The notes under the pieces: generated by a model
What the model was told of the DNA's origin: nothing
Seen by the model: the letters and a program-made list of their open reading frames with translations, nothing else
The model's database searches: none
Position numbers and translations under genes: made by a program
In this document: one piece after another, positions 55,576-64,000 of the stretch
Layout of the letters: each line of letters begins with the position of its first letter
Position numbering within the stretch: the first letter of the stretch is position 1
Assembly: GCA_964035575.1 (NCBI GenBank)
Contig: OZ037865.1
Location: 558,001-622,000 of the forward strand
Direction of reading: 5' to 3'
Length of the DNA: 64,000 nt
Origin: Rhynchopus sp. YZ270_cl-10
Taxonomy: Eukaryota; Euglenozoa; Diplonemea; Diplonemida; Diplonemidae

Positions 55576-57899
55576 TTGAGGTGGAGGGGAAGAGGGGGGG
55601 GAAGAAAAAAAACAGGGTTTTTTCTAGGGGGAGCGGGGGGGGACGCCGTCCCCCCCCAGATTTTGGGGGGAAACGCGTCCCCCCCCGGGGGGGGACGCAT
55701 TTTGACTTGGGAAAAAAAGGATATGGGGGGTGGTTGGGGGTCACCCGCACATACCCCCATTTGGGACACCACGTACGTAACCCGCACCAGAAAAAAAAGG
55801 GGAGGCAGGGAGTCGAGCGCGCGCGAAGCGCGTCTTATCCCCTTCCTGGCATCATTGTGAAGAGGATATAGCGAGGTGAAGTTTCAGACCGTGCCCCCAA
55901 TTCACTCAATCTTTGCACCATTTGACGGACCGAACAAAAGAGTGAGAATAAGGGATCGGCAAAAATAAAAAAGTAGCGTACCGTGCGCCTGCGGCGCAAC
56001 TCAAAACTTATGAGCGGAATCCCACAGCCCTCTACCATAGTTTGGCTGTAAAAATGTTCAATTTTAGGTCACAATTTTTTGAAATGTTGCGTACCGTGGC
56101 TTCGCCAGAAAGTTCTGACCGCCGTTTCTTCTTGTACTGAGGGAAGGTTCCGTGGAACATGAGAAAAAGGGTTGGTTTGGTTCTTGATGTACGTTACCAT
56201 CCCACGTTATCACGTATTTACGTGAAATGAAGGGGCTTTTTTGCGCGGAGCGCGAAAATTTTTGACCCCTTTTTGGACATATCTTCACGGTTTTGGAAAA
56301 ATTTTCCATGAAGATAAGCGGAAACCCTGCTTGCACCTGCGAAAAAAAAAATTTTTTTGGGTGGTTTTTTTGCGTCCCCCCCCCAGATCTGAAAAAAAAA
56401 ATCCTAGAAAAAACCCTGTAAAAACGAAAAAAAAAAAAAAATTTACACAACAACACAGCGTGAGAAACAGCAATAAAAACGGTAACAAACATAGTGACAA
56501 TAACGGAAGAAGGATACCTTCTGGCACAGCGCTTTTACCTTTTTTATCGAAAAAAAGACGGATGGGCTGTGTTTTGCGATCTGGAGAGAAGGAAAAAAAA
56601 GGGGGAAATAATAATAAAAAAAAAAACAAAAGAAAAGTTGGTACCAACGATACCAAACTTCACGTAATTAAGTCATCTTCTCAAACAGAAGAAAAATTGG
56701 AAAAGACAGAATGTGCCTCTCTCTCGCTCTCTCTCTCTCTTGTGCACGCCCATCTATGGAACAGAAGCGGAAGGGTGCAAAAACCTCTGTGGGGAGGAAT
56801 ACACAAAACAATAAAACATAAATTGCGACAACCAAAGGACACGACACCTGGACTACATAAAAAAAAAAAGTTGGTAAAAGTTGGTAAATTTTTTTCTTCA
56901 ACAAATACGACCTTCTTGAATACGTCCGAGATGAGCCAAATGGTTTCCCTTCCCTTCTCCTAGTTGGTTTCCCCCCAAATAATCTGAAAAAAAAAACTGA
57001 CTGAGAAAACGTCAAGCTGTGGTTCGTTTTCCACTTTTTTTATTTTACTTGGTGCTAGTCCTGTTCTCTTTTACTCTGCTGATGAGGCAGTGCAGCTGTG
57101 CGTCTTGGCCTATAGGGACTAGTTTTTTTAAAAAGGGGAGAGGGGTTGTACAAAACATAGAAATTTGAAGTCTTACGTAAAAAAAGAGTACAAAAAAAAA
57201 AGGAAAAAAAAATGTCCCCCCCAAAAAAAATGTGAAAAATGGAGGAACCTCGCAAGAGAGCTCAACCATTTTTGCACAAAACCCCCCTTTTTTTAGTGGC
57301 GGGCCTCCCCATCGCCACGTTTGCACCTTTGTTTTAAAAACAGATGTCTTCAGTACCCTGCGTACGGAGGAATGCACTCACCCTGCCACATCTCGTGTCC
57401 CCTCCAGGCATCGTTGTATCTTGCAGCCTGAGACGAGAAAAAAATAGTTTCAATGGAAAAACAACTTGCTAAAGGGATTTGAATAGGCTTTATTATGAAG
57501 TTTTTTGATATTTTTACATTGTTCTGTTAAGGGGGATCGATTAATCGTTGGAGGCTACGTCAAATCTCAGTTAATACCAGTTAATACCAGTAAATATCAG
57601 TTTTTTTTCCAAGCTTGGAAAAGTAGATGTCGAGAAAAAAATTTTCAAAAAAAAAAAAAAAAATTTTTTTTTTCGACAACTACTTTTTCAAGCCTGGAAA
57701 AAAAAATTTTTTTTTTGGGCCTGACCTTGGGACCTTGTGCACCGAAAAATTCAAAAAACGGCAAAATTTTGATGTTTTGAGCATCTGTGGGTGAATCATA
57801 TGCACTGCTACAGTGGCCTATTATTGGGTGTTTTCCTTAGCAAATTCCTTCACAAAACTCATTTTTGATTTTGGCAAAGGCAAATTTCAGGCCAAAAAA
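55576..57899. other. G/C-run and repeat region, no gene
   Basis: 55600-55740 has many G6-8 and C6-8 runs with self-complementary CGTCCCCCCC boxes. 55815-55835 is a GCGCGCGC-GAAG-CGCG hairpin. 55975-56112 carries the GTGCGCCTGCGGCGC and GTGGCTTCGCCA boxes. 56701-56760 is a family D hairpin whose loop is expanded by CT repeats. No coding region. Confidence 0.5.
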
Positions 57900-57966
57900 A
57901 ATCGCCGGGGGGCTTCGCCCCCCGAACCCCCCATTGGGGGGCTTTGCCCCCCAAACCCCCCAGACC
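57900..57966. repeat. Two tandem G6/C6 hairpins
   Basis: GGGGGGCTTCGCCCCCC (57906) and GGGGGGCTTTGCCCCCC (57935), separated by GAACCCCCCATT. Each has a 6-7 bp GC stem with a short CTTC/CTTT loop. Confidence 0.85.
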
Positions 57967-58078
57967 CCCCTATGCAATTGGGGCTTACCGGAACTCCAAA
58001 TGGAGGTGTTTTTGTGTTTGCAGCGTTACTACTTGCTATCATGCGCCATCTGACAGCTGCATACAGGAGAACACTATG

Positions 58079-58273
58079 GTGTCCAGCATCGGGAGTGCGT
58101 ACAACTCGGCGCTGGATTTTATCGACGTGACGTGCAACTGGGAAGACGTCTCGCATATTCAGTACAAGTGTGAACGGTGCGAAAGCACTAACCAGTTTGC
58201 CACGAGGCGGCAGCGCTACCTTGCTCCTCTCCCCGGTGTTCTGTTTTTTATTTTGAAAACTGGGTTGTCTTAG
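58079..58273 (+). CDS. Possible plus-strand coding fragment with CxxC, unrecognised
   Basis: 65-codon open stretch beginning MVSSIGSAYNSALDFIDVTC and containing IQYKCERCESTNQFATRRQR; the last residues run into the family A repeat at 58249. A TTTTTGTGTTTGCAG lies about 60 bp upstream. It opposes the gene direction of the rest of the window and may be mobile-element cargo. Low support. Confidence 0.25.
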   Translation: MSSIGSAYNSALDFIDVTCNWEDVSHIQYKCERCESTNQFATRRQRYLAPLPGVLFFILKTGLS

Positions 58274-58305
58274 TGTGGACACCCGAGGATGAACTCCACT
58301 TTTCA
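58249..58305 (+). repeat. Family A hairpin repeat
   Basis: TATTTTGAAAACTGGGTTGT, AGTGTGGACACCCGAGGATG, AACTCCACTTTTC. Confidence 0.75.
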
Positions 58306-58758
58306 AAACGCTGTTAAGTAACCGCTGATGAACACGCTGATGATATCTCCTGTGTGGGAGATGTCGCACTGATGACGCTAAGGTTGCTCCCCACCGGTCC
58401 ATCATCACATGGGGGCGAAGCAGACGTTGTGGGTGGGCGGTTCTAGTCCGCTTTATTCTCGTTTCATGCTCGGGGGAAGTTGAGCGTTTTCTTCTTGATT
58501 GACGCCCTTTTGGGGCGGTGGGGCCAGGCTCAGGGCGGTTTGTCGGGCACTGTATCAGGCAGTGCAGGCGGCTCAGGTTCTGGTAGAACGGGAGGGGACA
58601 CGATGGTGATGCGCTACCTTGGCGTTCCCCGTCGCACAAGGATTGTAGGGGTGGCAGGGGTGGCGGTATTGTTACGCAGGCGTCGTCGGGGCGAGGTCCA
58701 CTGAGCGGCACGCGCAGTGATGGTGGTGTCGTAGGCGGGGAGGGGGCAGGTGCCCCAG

Positions 58759-59301
58759 TCACGGTCGGACAGGGAACTGATGGACCTCGTCAGGTACTTC
58801 AGGATAGTGGCAATGCTGCCGGCGCAGAGTTTGGCACGTGGAGTGTGCCCACCAGACCGGAGGTGCACCGATAGGCCGTAGGCAGTGCACCATCGTCACT
58901 TTCTCTCCGGGAACGGGGCAGTCCAGCTTGTTCTCGGTGCAGTGCTTCCGGAACCATCGAAGCCAGAGGGACATCACCTTCCCCCGCTCACGCACAGAAA
59001 GGGCATGGGCGACCTGTTTGCACTGTCGCAGCGAGATGCCTGAGTATACCCCAAAGCTAATACCCAGCTCAATGTTGCTGATGCAACTGTTGCTGTCCTC
59101 AACGAATTCCAGAGACCTCAGCCACGCAAGAAAAGCAGTGTGTCGCTCAGGGCCGTATTTCCACGACGAAGGCGCCCTCAAGGGGAGCCGGCTCCAGTCA
59201 AAGTCCACGGAAAGTGACGGGGTGTCCGCAGCCTTGTCCCAGGGCAGGCGGGCTTTGGTACCCAGGCATTGTGTAGGGTAATTGTGTTTGCATACAGCCA
59301 A
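58759..59301 (-). CDS. Coding-like fragment of probable mobile origin
   Basis: 180-codon open frame, GC-richer than its surroundings, without a clear start. The product contains SSWKYGPERHTAFLAWLRSL, ISNIELGISFGVYSGISLRQ and LSVRERGKVMSLWLRWFRKH, then a Cys/His-bearing end. The W..WL and SxIELxISF..xxGI patterns remind me of the region after the polymerase domain in protist retroelements, but this is not secure. No catalytic motif is visible. Treated as a remnant. Confidence 0.35.
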   Translation of the reverse strand: MAVCKHNYPTQCLGTKARLPWDKAADTPSLSVDFDWSRLPLRAPSSWKYGPERHTAFLAWLRSLEFVEDSNSCISNIELGISFGVYSGISLRQCKQVAHALSVRERGKVMSLWLRWFRKHCTENKLDCPVPGEKVTMVHCLRPIGAPPVWWAHSTCQTLRRQHCHYPEVPDEVHQFPVRP

Positions 59302-60192
59302 ACCAAGACAACGTGGTCACCTTTAGTCCGTATTTGGATCGTAGTGACCAATGTCATGCGCTTAGGTGCCCATCAATGGGTCGGGGAGTGATCAAAGTTA
59401 AGGGAAATTATTCTGGCGTAAATGATGGAGCAGATCTGCCGTCACTGCCTCACCCGGTCCCTCCCTTTGAAAAAAAAACACCTCGTATGACTTTCAGAGA
59501 TGGCAATGCCCAATTCCTACCCTTGGTCTTGCAGCTCAGTCTACAATAGCCCTGCACTAGACACGGTCGTAGACTCGACTAAAGCACTGCCCCCGCATGT
59601 GCCTCGTCTTCTTTATCTTCTTATGATGAAAATACTTCTTCAGAGTCCACATTTGCATGCGGGCACCTAATACACCACACGTCGCCTTTTCTCGGTTTCC
59701 TAGACCCAGTCTCCCATCACCAATGAGGACACCTTCGGCAGGCCCACTAGTGGATGGGGCGCTTTGCCTTTACTGTCATTCCACCGCGTCTACAAGGGTT
59801 TTTGAGCGGACTTGGCGTAGAACCGCCCATACAGTGTCCCCGACACTTCCCGCCCTCTCAATGCGTCCCAACGGTGTTGAACCCTCAGGTCCCCTGGCTT
59901 AGCCACTAAGAGAAAACCTGCAGCGTCCGCAGACGCATACACGTCTGCGGCCATCACTGGCTTAGAGGGGCTCAGGGCCGTGTGACGCACTGATTTCGAC
60001 ACGTTGCCGAAGAAGCGCGATCGCGCTTTGTGTGGTTTTGTGTATCCCTTGTGAACCTGGAATCGATAGCAGACAGGAAAAAGAGGATGGGCAGGCAGCA
60101 CCTGCCCGACCTGTGTTAATGTGAATCAGTGATTGCCTGACAGATGTCTGGGTAACCGTGTATTCTGTGTGGGTATCCATGTCCGGAGTATA
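59302..60192. other. GC-richer tail of the island; one minus-strand open stretch
   Basis: 59790-60000 reads on the minus strand VMAADVYASADAAGFLLVAK and WDALRGREVSGTLYGRFYAK without a start codon or recognised domain. Probably part of the same mobile remnant. 59302-59789 has no open frame of note. Confidence 0.35.
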
Positions 60193-60208
60193 CACGACGG
60201 TGAAGTAA

Positions 60209-60566
60209 AATGACATGACATGACATGACATGACATGACATGACATGACATGACATGACATGACATGACATGACATGACATGACATGACATGACATGACA
60301 TGACATGACATGACATGACATGACATGACATGACATGACATGACATGACATGACATGACATGACATGACATGACATGACATGACATGACATGACATGACA
60401 TGACATGACATGACATGACATGACATGACATGACATGACATGACATGACATGACATGACATGACATGACATGACATGACATGACATGACATGACATGACA
60501 TGACATGACATGACATGACATGACATGACATGACATGACATGACATGACATGACATGACATGACAT
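60209..60566 (+). repeat. Tandem array, 5-bp unit ATGAC, about 71 copies
   Basis: 358 bp, perfect by eye. Followed by loosely related ACATG-rich sequence to 60635. The ORFs over it are artefacts of a 5-mer without stops on that strand. Confidence 0.95.
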
Positions 60567-60654
60567 GCGCTTTTACATGTGCTTTCCATGTAACTTTTTT
60601 TACATGTACTTTACATGTAAAGTGACATGACATGACAAGGTGCATGACCAGTTA

Positions 60655-60733
60655 CATGACAAGACTAACTAACGACAAGACCCCTGTATATAATAAGTGG
60701 CGTTAGGCCTTGTCATTATTTAGTCTTGTCATG
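60655..60733. repeat. Inverted repeat, 25-bp arms
   Basis: CATGACAAGACTAACTAACG.. (60655-60679) against its inverted copy (60709-60733), two mismatches. Confidence 0.85.
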
Positions 60734-60784
60734 CAACTAATCATACCCCCTTGTGTCATTGCTCACACTCGGTTGTGGTGCAAC

Positions 60785-60897
60785 GGACCGGGGTACCCTA
60801 AATAGGGTCCGCGCGGGGTACTCAGTCCAATCCGGACTGAGCGCTCACCCCGAGTCCGCCGGGCTGACTCGGGGTCCGGCCAAAAGGGTCCGGCCAC
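60785..60897. ncRNA. Candidate structured module: three consecutive perfect hairpins
   Basis: ACCCT/AGGGT (60795-60808), CTCAGTCC/GGACTGAG (60821-60841), ACCCCGAGT/ACTCGGGGT (60847-60875), then a direct repeat GGTCCGGCC (60873-60881 and 60887-60895). A GC-rich island of about 110 bp in A/T-rich DNA. It could be a structured RNA, a regulatory element or a decayed foldback; strand unknown. Confidence 0.4.
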
Positions 60898-61356
60898 TCC
60901 ATCGTGTGGTTTGTGTCAGATTGGTAGCCTTGAACAGGGAAATAGCTAATGGAATTGGAACCTCTGTCGCGGTGTCGCAACGACTGCTCTGCAAGTCGCC
61001 ACTTTTATGAAAATAAGTGTAGGGGAGGACCTCTCACAACTTCTGAGCAAAGTCGGTTTTTGACACAAAATCGGGGTGCGTGGGCGGATAATTTGCTCCA
61101 AATATGACCGTCGAAAATTGGGATTTTTCTGAAATTTGCATTGTACCCAGCAAAAATCCTCGTTTTTTTGAAGAATTTTACAAAAAATATGCTATACCCC
61201 CTATGACTGGACCCAACTCCCCTCACTATTTTTTGCCTAAAAAAGCCCCAAAAATTCTGCAGGTTTTTTCAGATTTTGCGATTTTTACGAGATTTAGCGT
61301 AGCCTCCGTTTGTTAAATAAAAAAATTGGTTCTCTCTGTTTTGCTTTGGCTTTTTG
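60898..61356. other. No feature seen
   Basis: A/T-rich; no coding frame and no repeat beyond short words. Confidence 0.5.
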
Positions 61357-61618
61357 TTACTGGGGGGGGTCGAATAGTGGATCCCCCCTAAATAGTAGAT
61401 CCCCCCTGTATAAATTTTTTTCCACATATTACCACAACTACTCAAAACATGAAATCTGTTGCTTTATTGGACTCATCGGGCATTTTTGTGACCTGGACAT
61501 GGGGGTCAGACTCCACTTTCGAGCACCTAAAATAGGGTCAAAAAAATTGGAGTCTAAAATTTAGGGGGGGATCTACTATTCAAAGGGGGGATCTACTATT
61601 CGACCCCCCCCCCAGTAA
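61357..61618. mobile_element. 262-bp foldback, CTGGGGG ends between TA dinucleotides
   Basis: Left TTACTGGGGGGGGTCGAAT, right ATTCGACCCCCCCCCCAG then TAA. The subterminal word AATAGTNGATCCCCCC occurs twice on each arm in inverted orientation. The same termini and flanking TA as 38629-39172, but unrelated inner words. No coding capacity. Confidence 0.8.
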
Positions 61619-63047
61619 GGGGGTCCAAATAACTTTATTATTCGGTAACTTTAGAAAGCTAAAATCGCAACCAAAAAAGTTGTTTGGAAACTGATTAATT
61701 TAGGAGTAAACGTATTTTGGGGGAATGAAAGGCTGTTGAGATGATTTCAGACATACCTGGTGCATGTACCCAGGCTCACCACAGAACGACGACTCGGGTG
61801 TGCACCCCTGCGAGGAACCAGAGAACGAACCCCTCTTTGGCATGTACCTGTAGAACAAAAATAAATGATTTCGATGATAAATTACAAAAAGGGGGGGGGG
61901 GGGGGGGGGGTAGGGGGGGTCAAATGCACTTAAAAAAACGATACAAACGTCATTTTTTCGAGTTTTTGATAAAAACGCATTATTTTGGATGATTGAGTAG
62001 AAATTTTGACCAAGAACCTCTCAAAAACATCGTGGGGGGTGGTTTTCATGCCAGAGGGGGATCACATGCACCCCAAATGGTGGAATTCCAAAAAAAAAAA
62101 AAAATTGCCCATGATTGGTACCAGCCCCACCAATTCCTTAAGGAGTTAAATTCCGATTTTTTTCATTTTTTTTGCGATTTTTTTGCTCAAAAATTGACGA
62201 TACCCTGTTTTCGGGGCAAAACTCTCTAATTTTGGGCAGTTCCGTGTGAAAATATGCAAAAATAGTCAAAAATTGGAAAATCGTTAAGGAAATCGTTAAG
62301 GAAAACCCTTAAGACTTAACGTGGGGTACCAATCACAGACAATTTTTTCATTTTTGACGTCTAGGCTCTCCTGGGCCCGAAAAATGGGTCAAAACCGACC
62401 TACAAACAGTTTTCCACACGATATGTGTCACATTTTCGGGTCAGATTCACTTAGAAATGCATTTTTATCGAAAACTGAAAAAAGTGGGTTTGTATCACCC
62501 ATTTGCAGGCCTGACGCTAACTTTTGGGTTTTTGGGAAATCGTGGGATGATGGTCGAATATGGGGGGGGGGGAAAGCTAAAAAAAATTTTCCCGCGCCTG
62601 TTTTTTTGACCTCACGCAACACTCCACACCATTGACAAAAAACACACGATTTTTATTTTTTGAAAACTTGGTCAGCCCCGCCGCCAGGATTTTGGGTTTG
62701 AAAAAGTTCTGTTGACGGTCCAAAAAATATTTTTCGCGCTTCGCGCGAAAACCCCTGCAAAGCTCCTTCTCGTGAGAGACGCATGTTCCCCAAGCCCGGT
62801 CAGAGTTCCTCCGAATCAGCGACATTTGCTCTTTCCCTGTGCATTGTACTCTTCGGTGGCCAGTACAGGTGGCCGTCCAGAATCCGGATTGGGTGTCAGC
62901 CTTCTTATCGGTAAAGTCATGGTACCCAAAGGTTCCTGGCGAAGCCACGGTACGCAACATTTCTAAAAAATGTTCCCATAAAATGGAACTGCGTTGGTGG
63001 GATACATGCTTGCGCCGCAGGCGCACGGTACGCAACTTTTTCCCATC
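61619..63047. other. A/T-rich DNA with G runs and GGTACGC boxes
   Basis: A G18 run (61891-61908), a TTTTTCGCGC-TTCG-CGCGAAAA hairpin (62734-62751), and at 62935-63040 the TGGCGAAGCCACGGTACGC and GCGCCGCAGGCGCACGGTAC boxes also seen at 15475-15600 and 55975-56112. No gene supported. Confidence 0.5.
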
Positions 63048-64000
63048 ATGTCATCATGCCATCATGCCATCATGCCATCATGCCATCATGCCATCATGCC
63101 ATCATGCCATCATGCCATCATGCCATCATGCCATCATGCCATCATGCCATCATGCCATCATGCCATCATGCCATCATGCCATCATGCCATCATGCCATCA
63201 TGCCATCATGCCATCATGCCATCATGCCATCATGCCATCATGCCATCATGCCATCATGCCATCATGCCATCATGCCATCATGCCATCATGCCATCATGCC
63301 ATCATGCCATCATGCCATCATGCCATCATGCCATCATGCCATCATGCCATCATGCCATCGTGCCATCATGCCATCATGCCATCATGCCATCATGCCATCA
63401 TGCCATCATGCCATCATGCCATCATGCCATCATGCCATCATGCCATCATGCCATCATGCCATCATGCCATCATGCCATCATGCCATCATGCCATCATGCC
63501 ATCATGCCATCATGCCATCATGCCATCATGCCATCATGCCATCATGCCATCATGCCATCATGCCATCATGCCATCATGCCATCATGCCATCATGCCATCA
63601 TGCCATCATGCCATCATGCCATCATGCCATCATGCCATCATGCCATCATGCCATCATGCCATCATGCCATCATGCCATCATGCCATCATGCCATCATGCC
63701 ATCATGCCATCATGCCATCATGCCATCATGCCATCATGCCATCATGCCATCATGCCATCATGCCATCATGCCATCATGCCATCATGCCATCATGCCATCA
63801 TGCCATCATGCCATCATGCCATCATGCCATCATGCCATCATGCCATCGTGCCATCATGCCATCATGCCATCATGCCATCATGCCATCATGCCATCATGCC
63901 ATCATGCCATCATGCCATCATGCCATCATGCCATCATGCCATCATGCCATCATGCCATCATGCCATCATGCCATCATGCCATCATGCCATCATGCCATCA
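63048..64000 (+). repeat. Tandem array, 8-bp unit CATGCCAT, about 119 copies, open at the window edge
   Basis: Almost perfect. Two units carry an A-to-G change (63360 and 63848), 488 bp or exactly 61 units apart. The array begins right after the GGTACGCAACTTTTT box. Confidence 0.97.

Noticed and set aside
57887-58762. Minus-strand ORF of 291 codons
   Set aside because: Proline/arginine/serine-rich and antisense to the 58079 fragment; it spans the G6/C6 hairpins and a family A repeat, so it is unlikely to be coding.
60116-60645. Long CHVMS-repeat ORFs
   Set aside because: Artefact of the ATGAC array; a 5-mer without stops in those frames.

Overview
This window looks like nuclear DNA of a euglenozoan-type protist. 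A diplonemid or free-living kinetoplastid relative is most likely, but this is an inference. Every gene I can support lies on the minus strand. Most have a pyrimidine tract and an AG just upstream of the start codon, often leaving a leader of only 8-25 nt, as expected of polycistronic transcription with spliced-leader trans-splicing. The first gene resembles amastins. Several genes also have cis introns: two show a clear GTATGT donor, others GTATGA, GTATGG or GTGTGG. No spliced-leader RNA, rRNA or genuine tRNA gene was seen.

Layout. Genes occupy about 0-37 kb. In transcription order (right to left) they are: a polycystin-2-like channel with a possible Tudor/agenet N-terminus (33.0-36.9 kb); a protein with three YNP/YDP motifs (28.1-28.9); a low-complexity protein (26.3-27.7); a coiled-coil protein (22.6-24.0); a small YAE1-like protein (19.6-20.1); a nocturnin-type EEP phosphatase (17.8-18.8); a secreted or membrane multi-pass protein (16.2-17.7); a coiled-coil protein (13.3-14.8); a possible HAUS3/augmin-like protein (11.3-12.9); an SP-rich basic protein (10.0-10.9); DENND6 (6.3-9.3); a CAP-domain protein with a coiled coil (3.3-4.5); and a four-TM amastin-like protein running off the left edge. 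They do not form one pathway. They read as an ordinary one-way cluster of housekeeping, membrane and cytoskeletal genes.

The region from 37 to 64 kb has no convincing host gene and is dense in repeats, as are the longer intergenic gaps. Three layers can be seen. (1) Short hairpin repeats with constant ends or loops and changing, base-paired stems; one poly-T-flanked family is always in the same orientation. (2) Foldback or MITE-like elements of 0.15-3.7 kb, several of which carry short repeats private to that element on both arms in inverted orientation; one has hAT-like ends with an 8-bp target duplication, two have CTGGGGG ends between TA dinucleotides. (3) Long, nearly perfect 5-8 bp tandem arrays, each containing GTAC or CATG, two pairs of which sit inverted inside larger foldback elements. 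A tyrosine-recombinase-like fossil (44.3-45.0 kb), a T-shaped palindrome (45.1-45.2 kb) and two or three GC-richer islands of probable mobile origin complete the right half.

Exon boundaries were chosen by reading frame and GT-AG match only; no transcript or database evidence was available.
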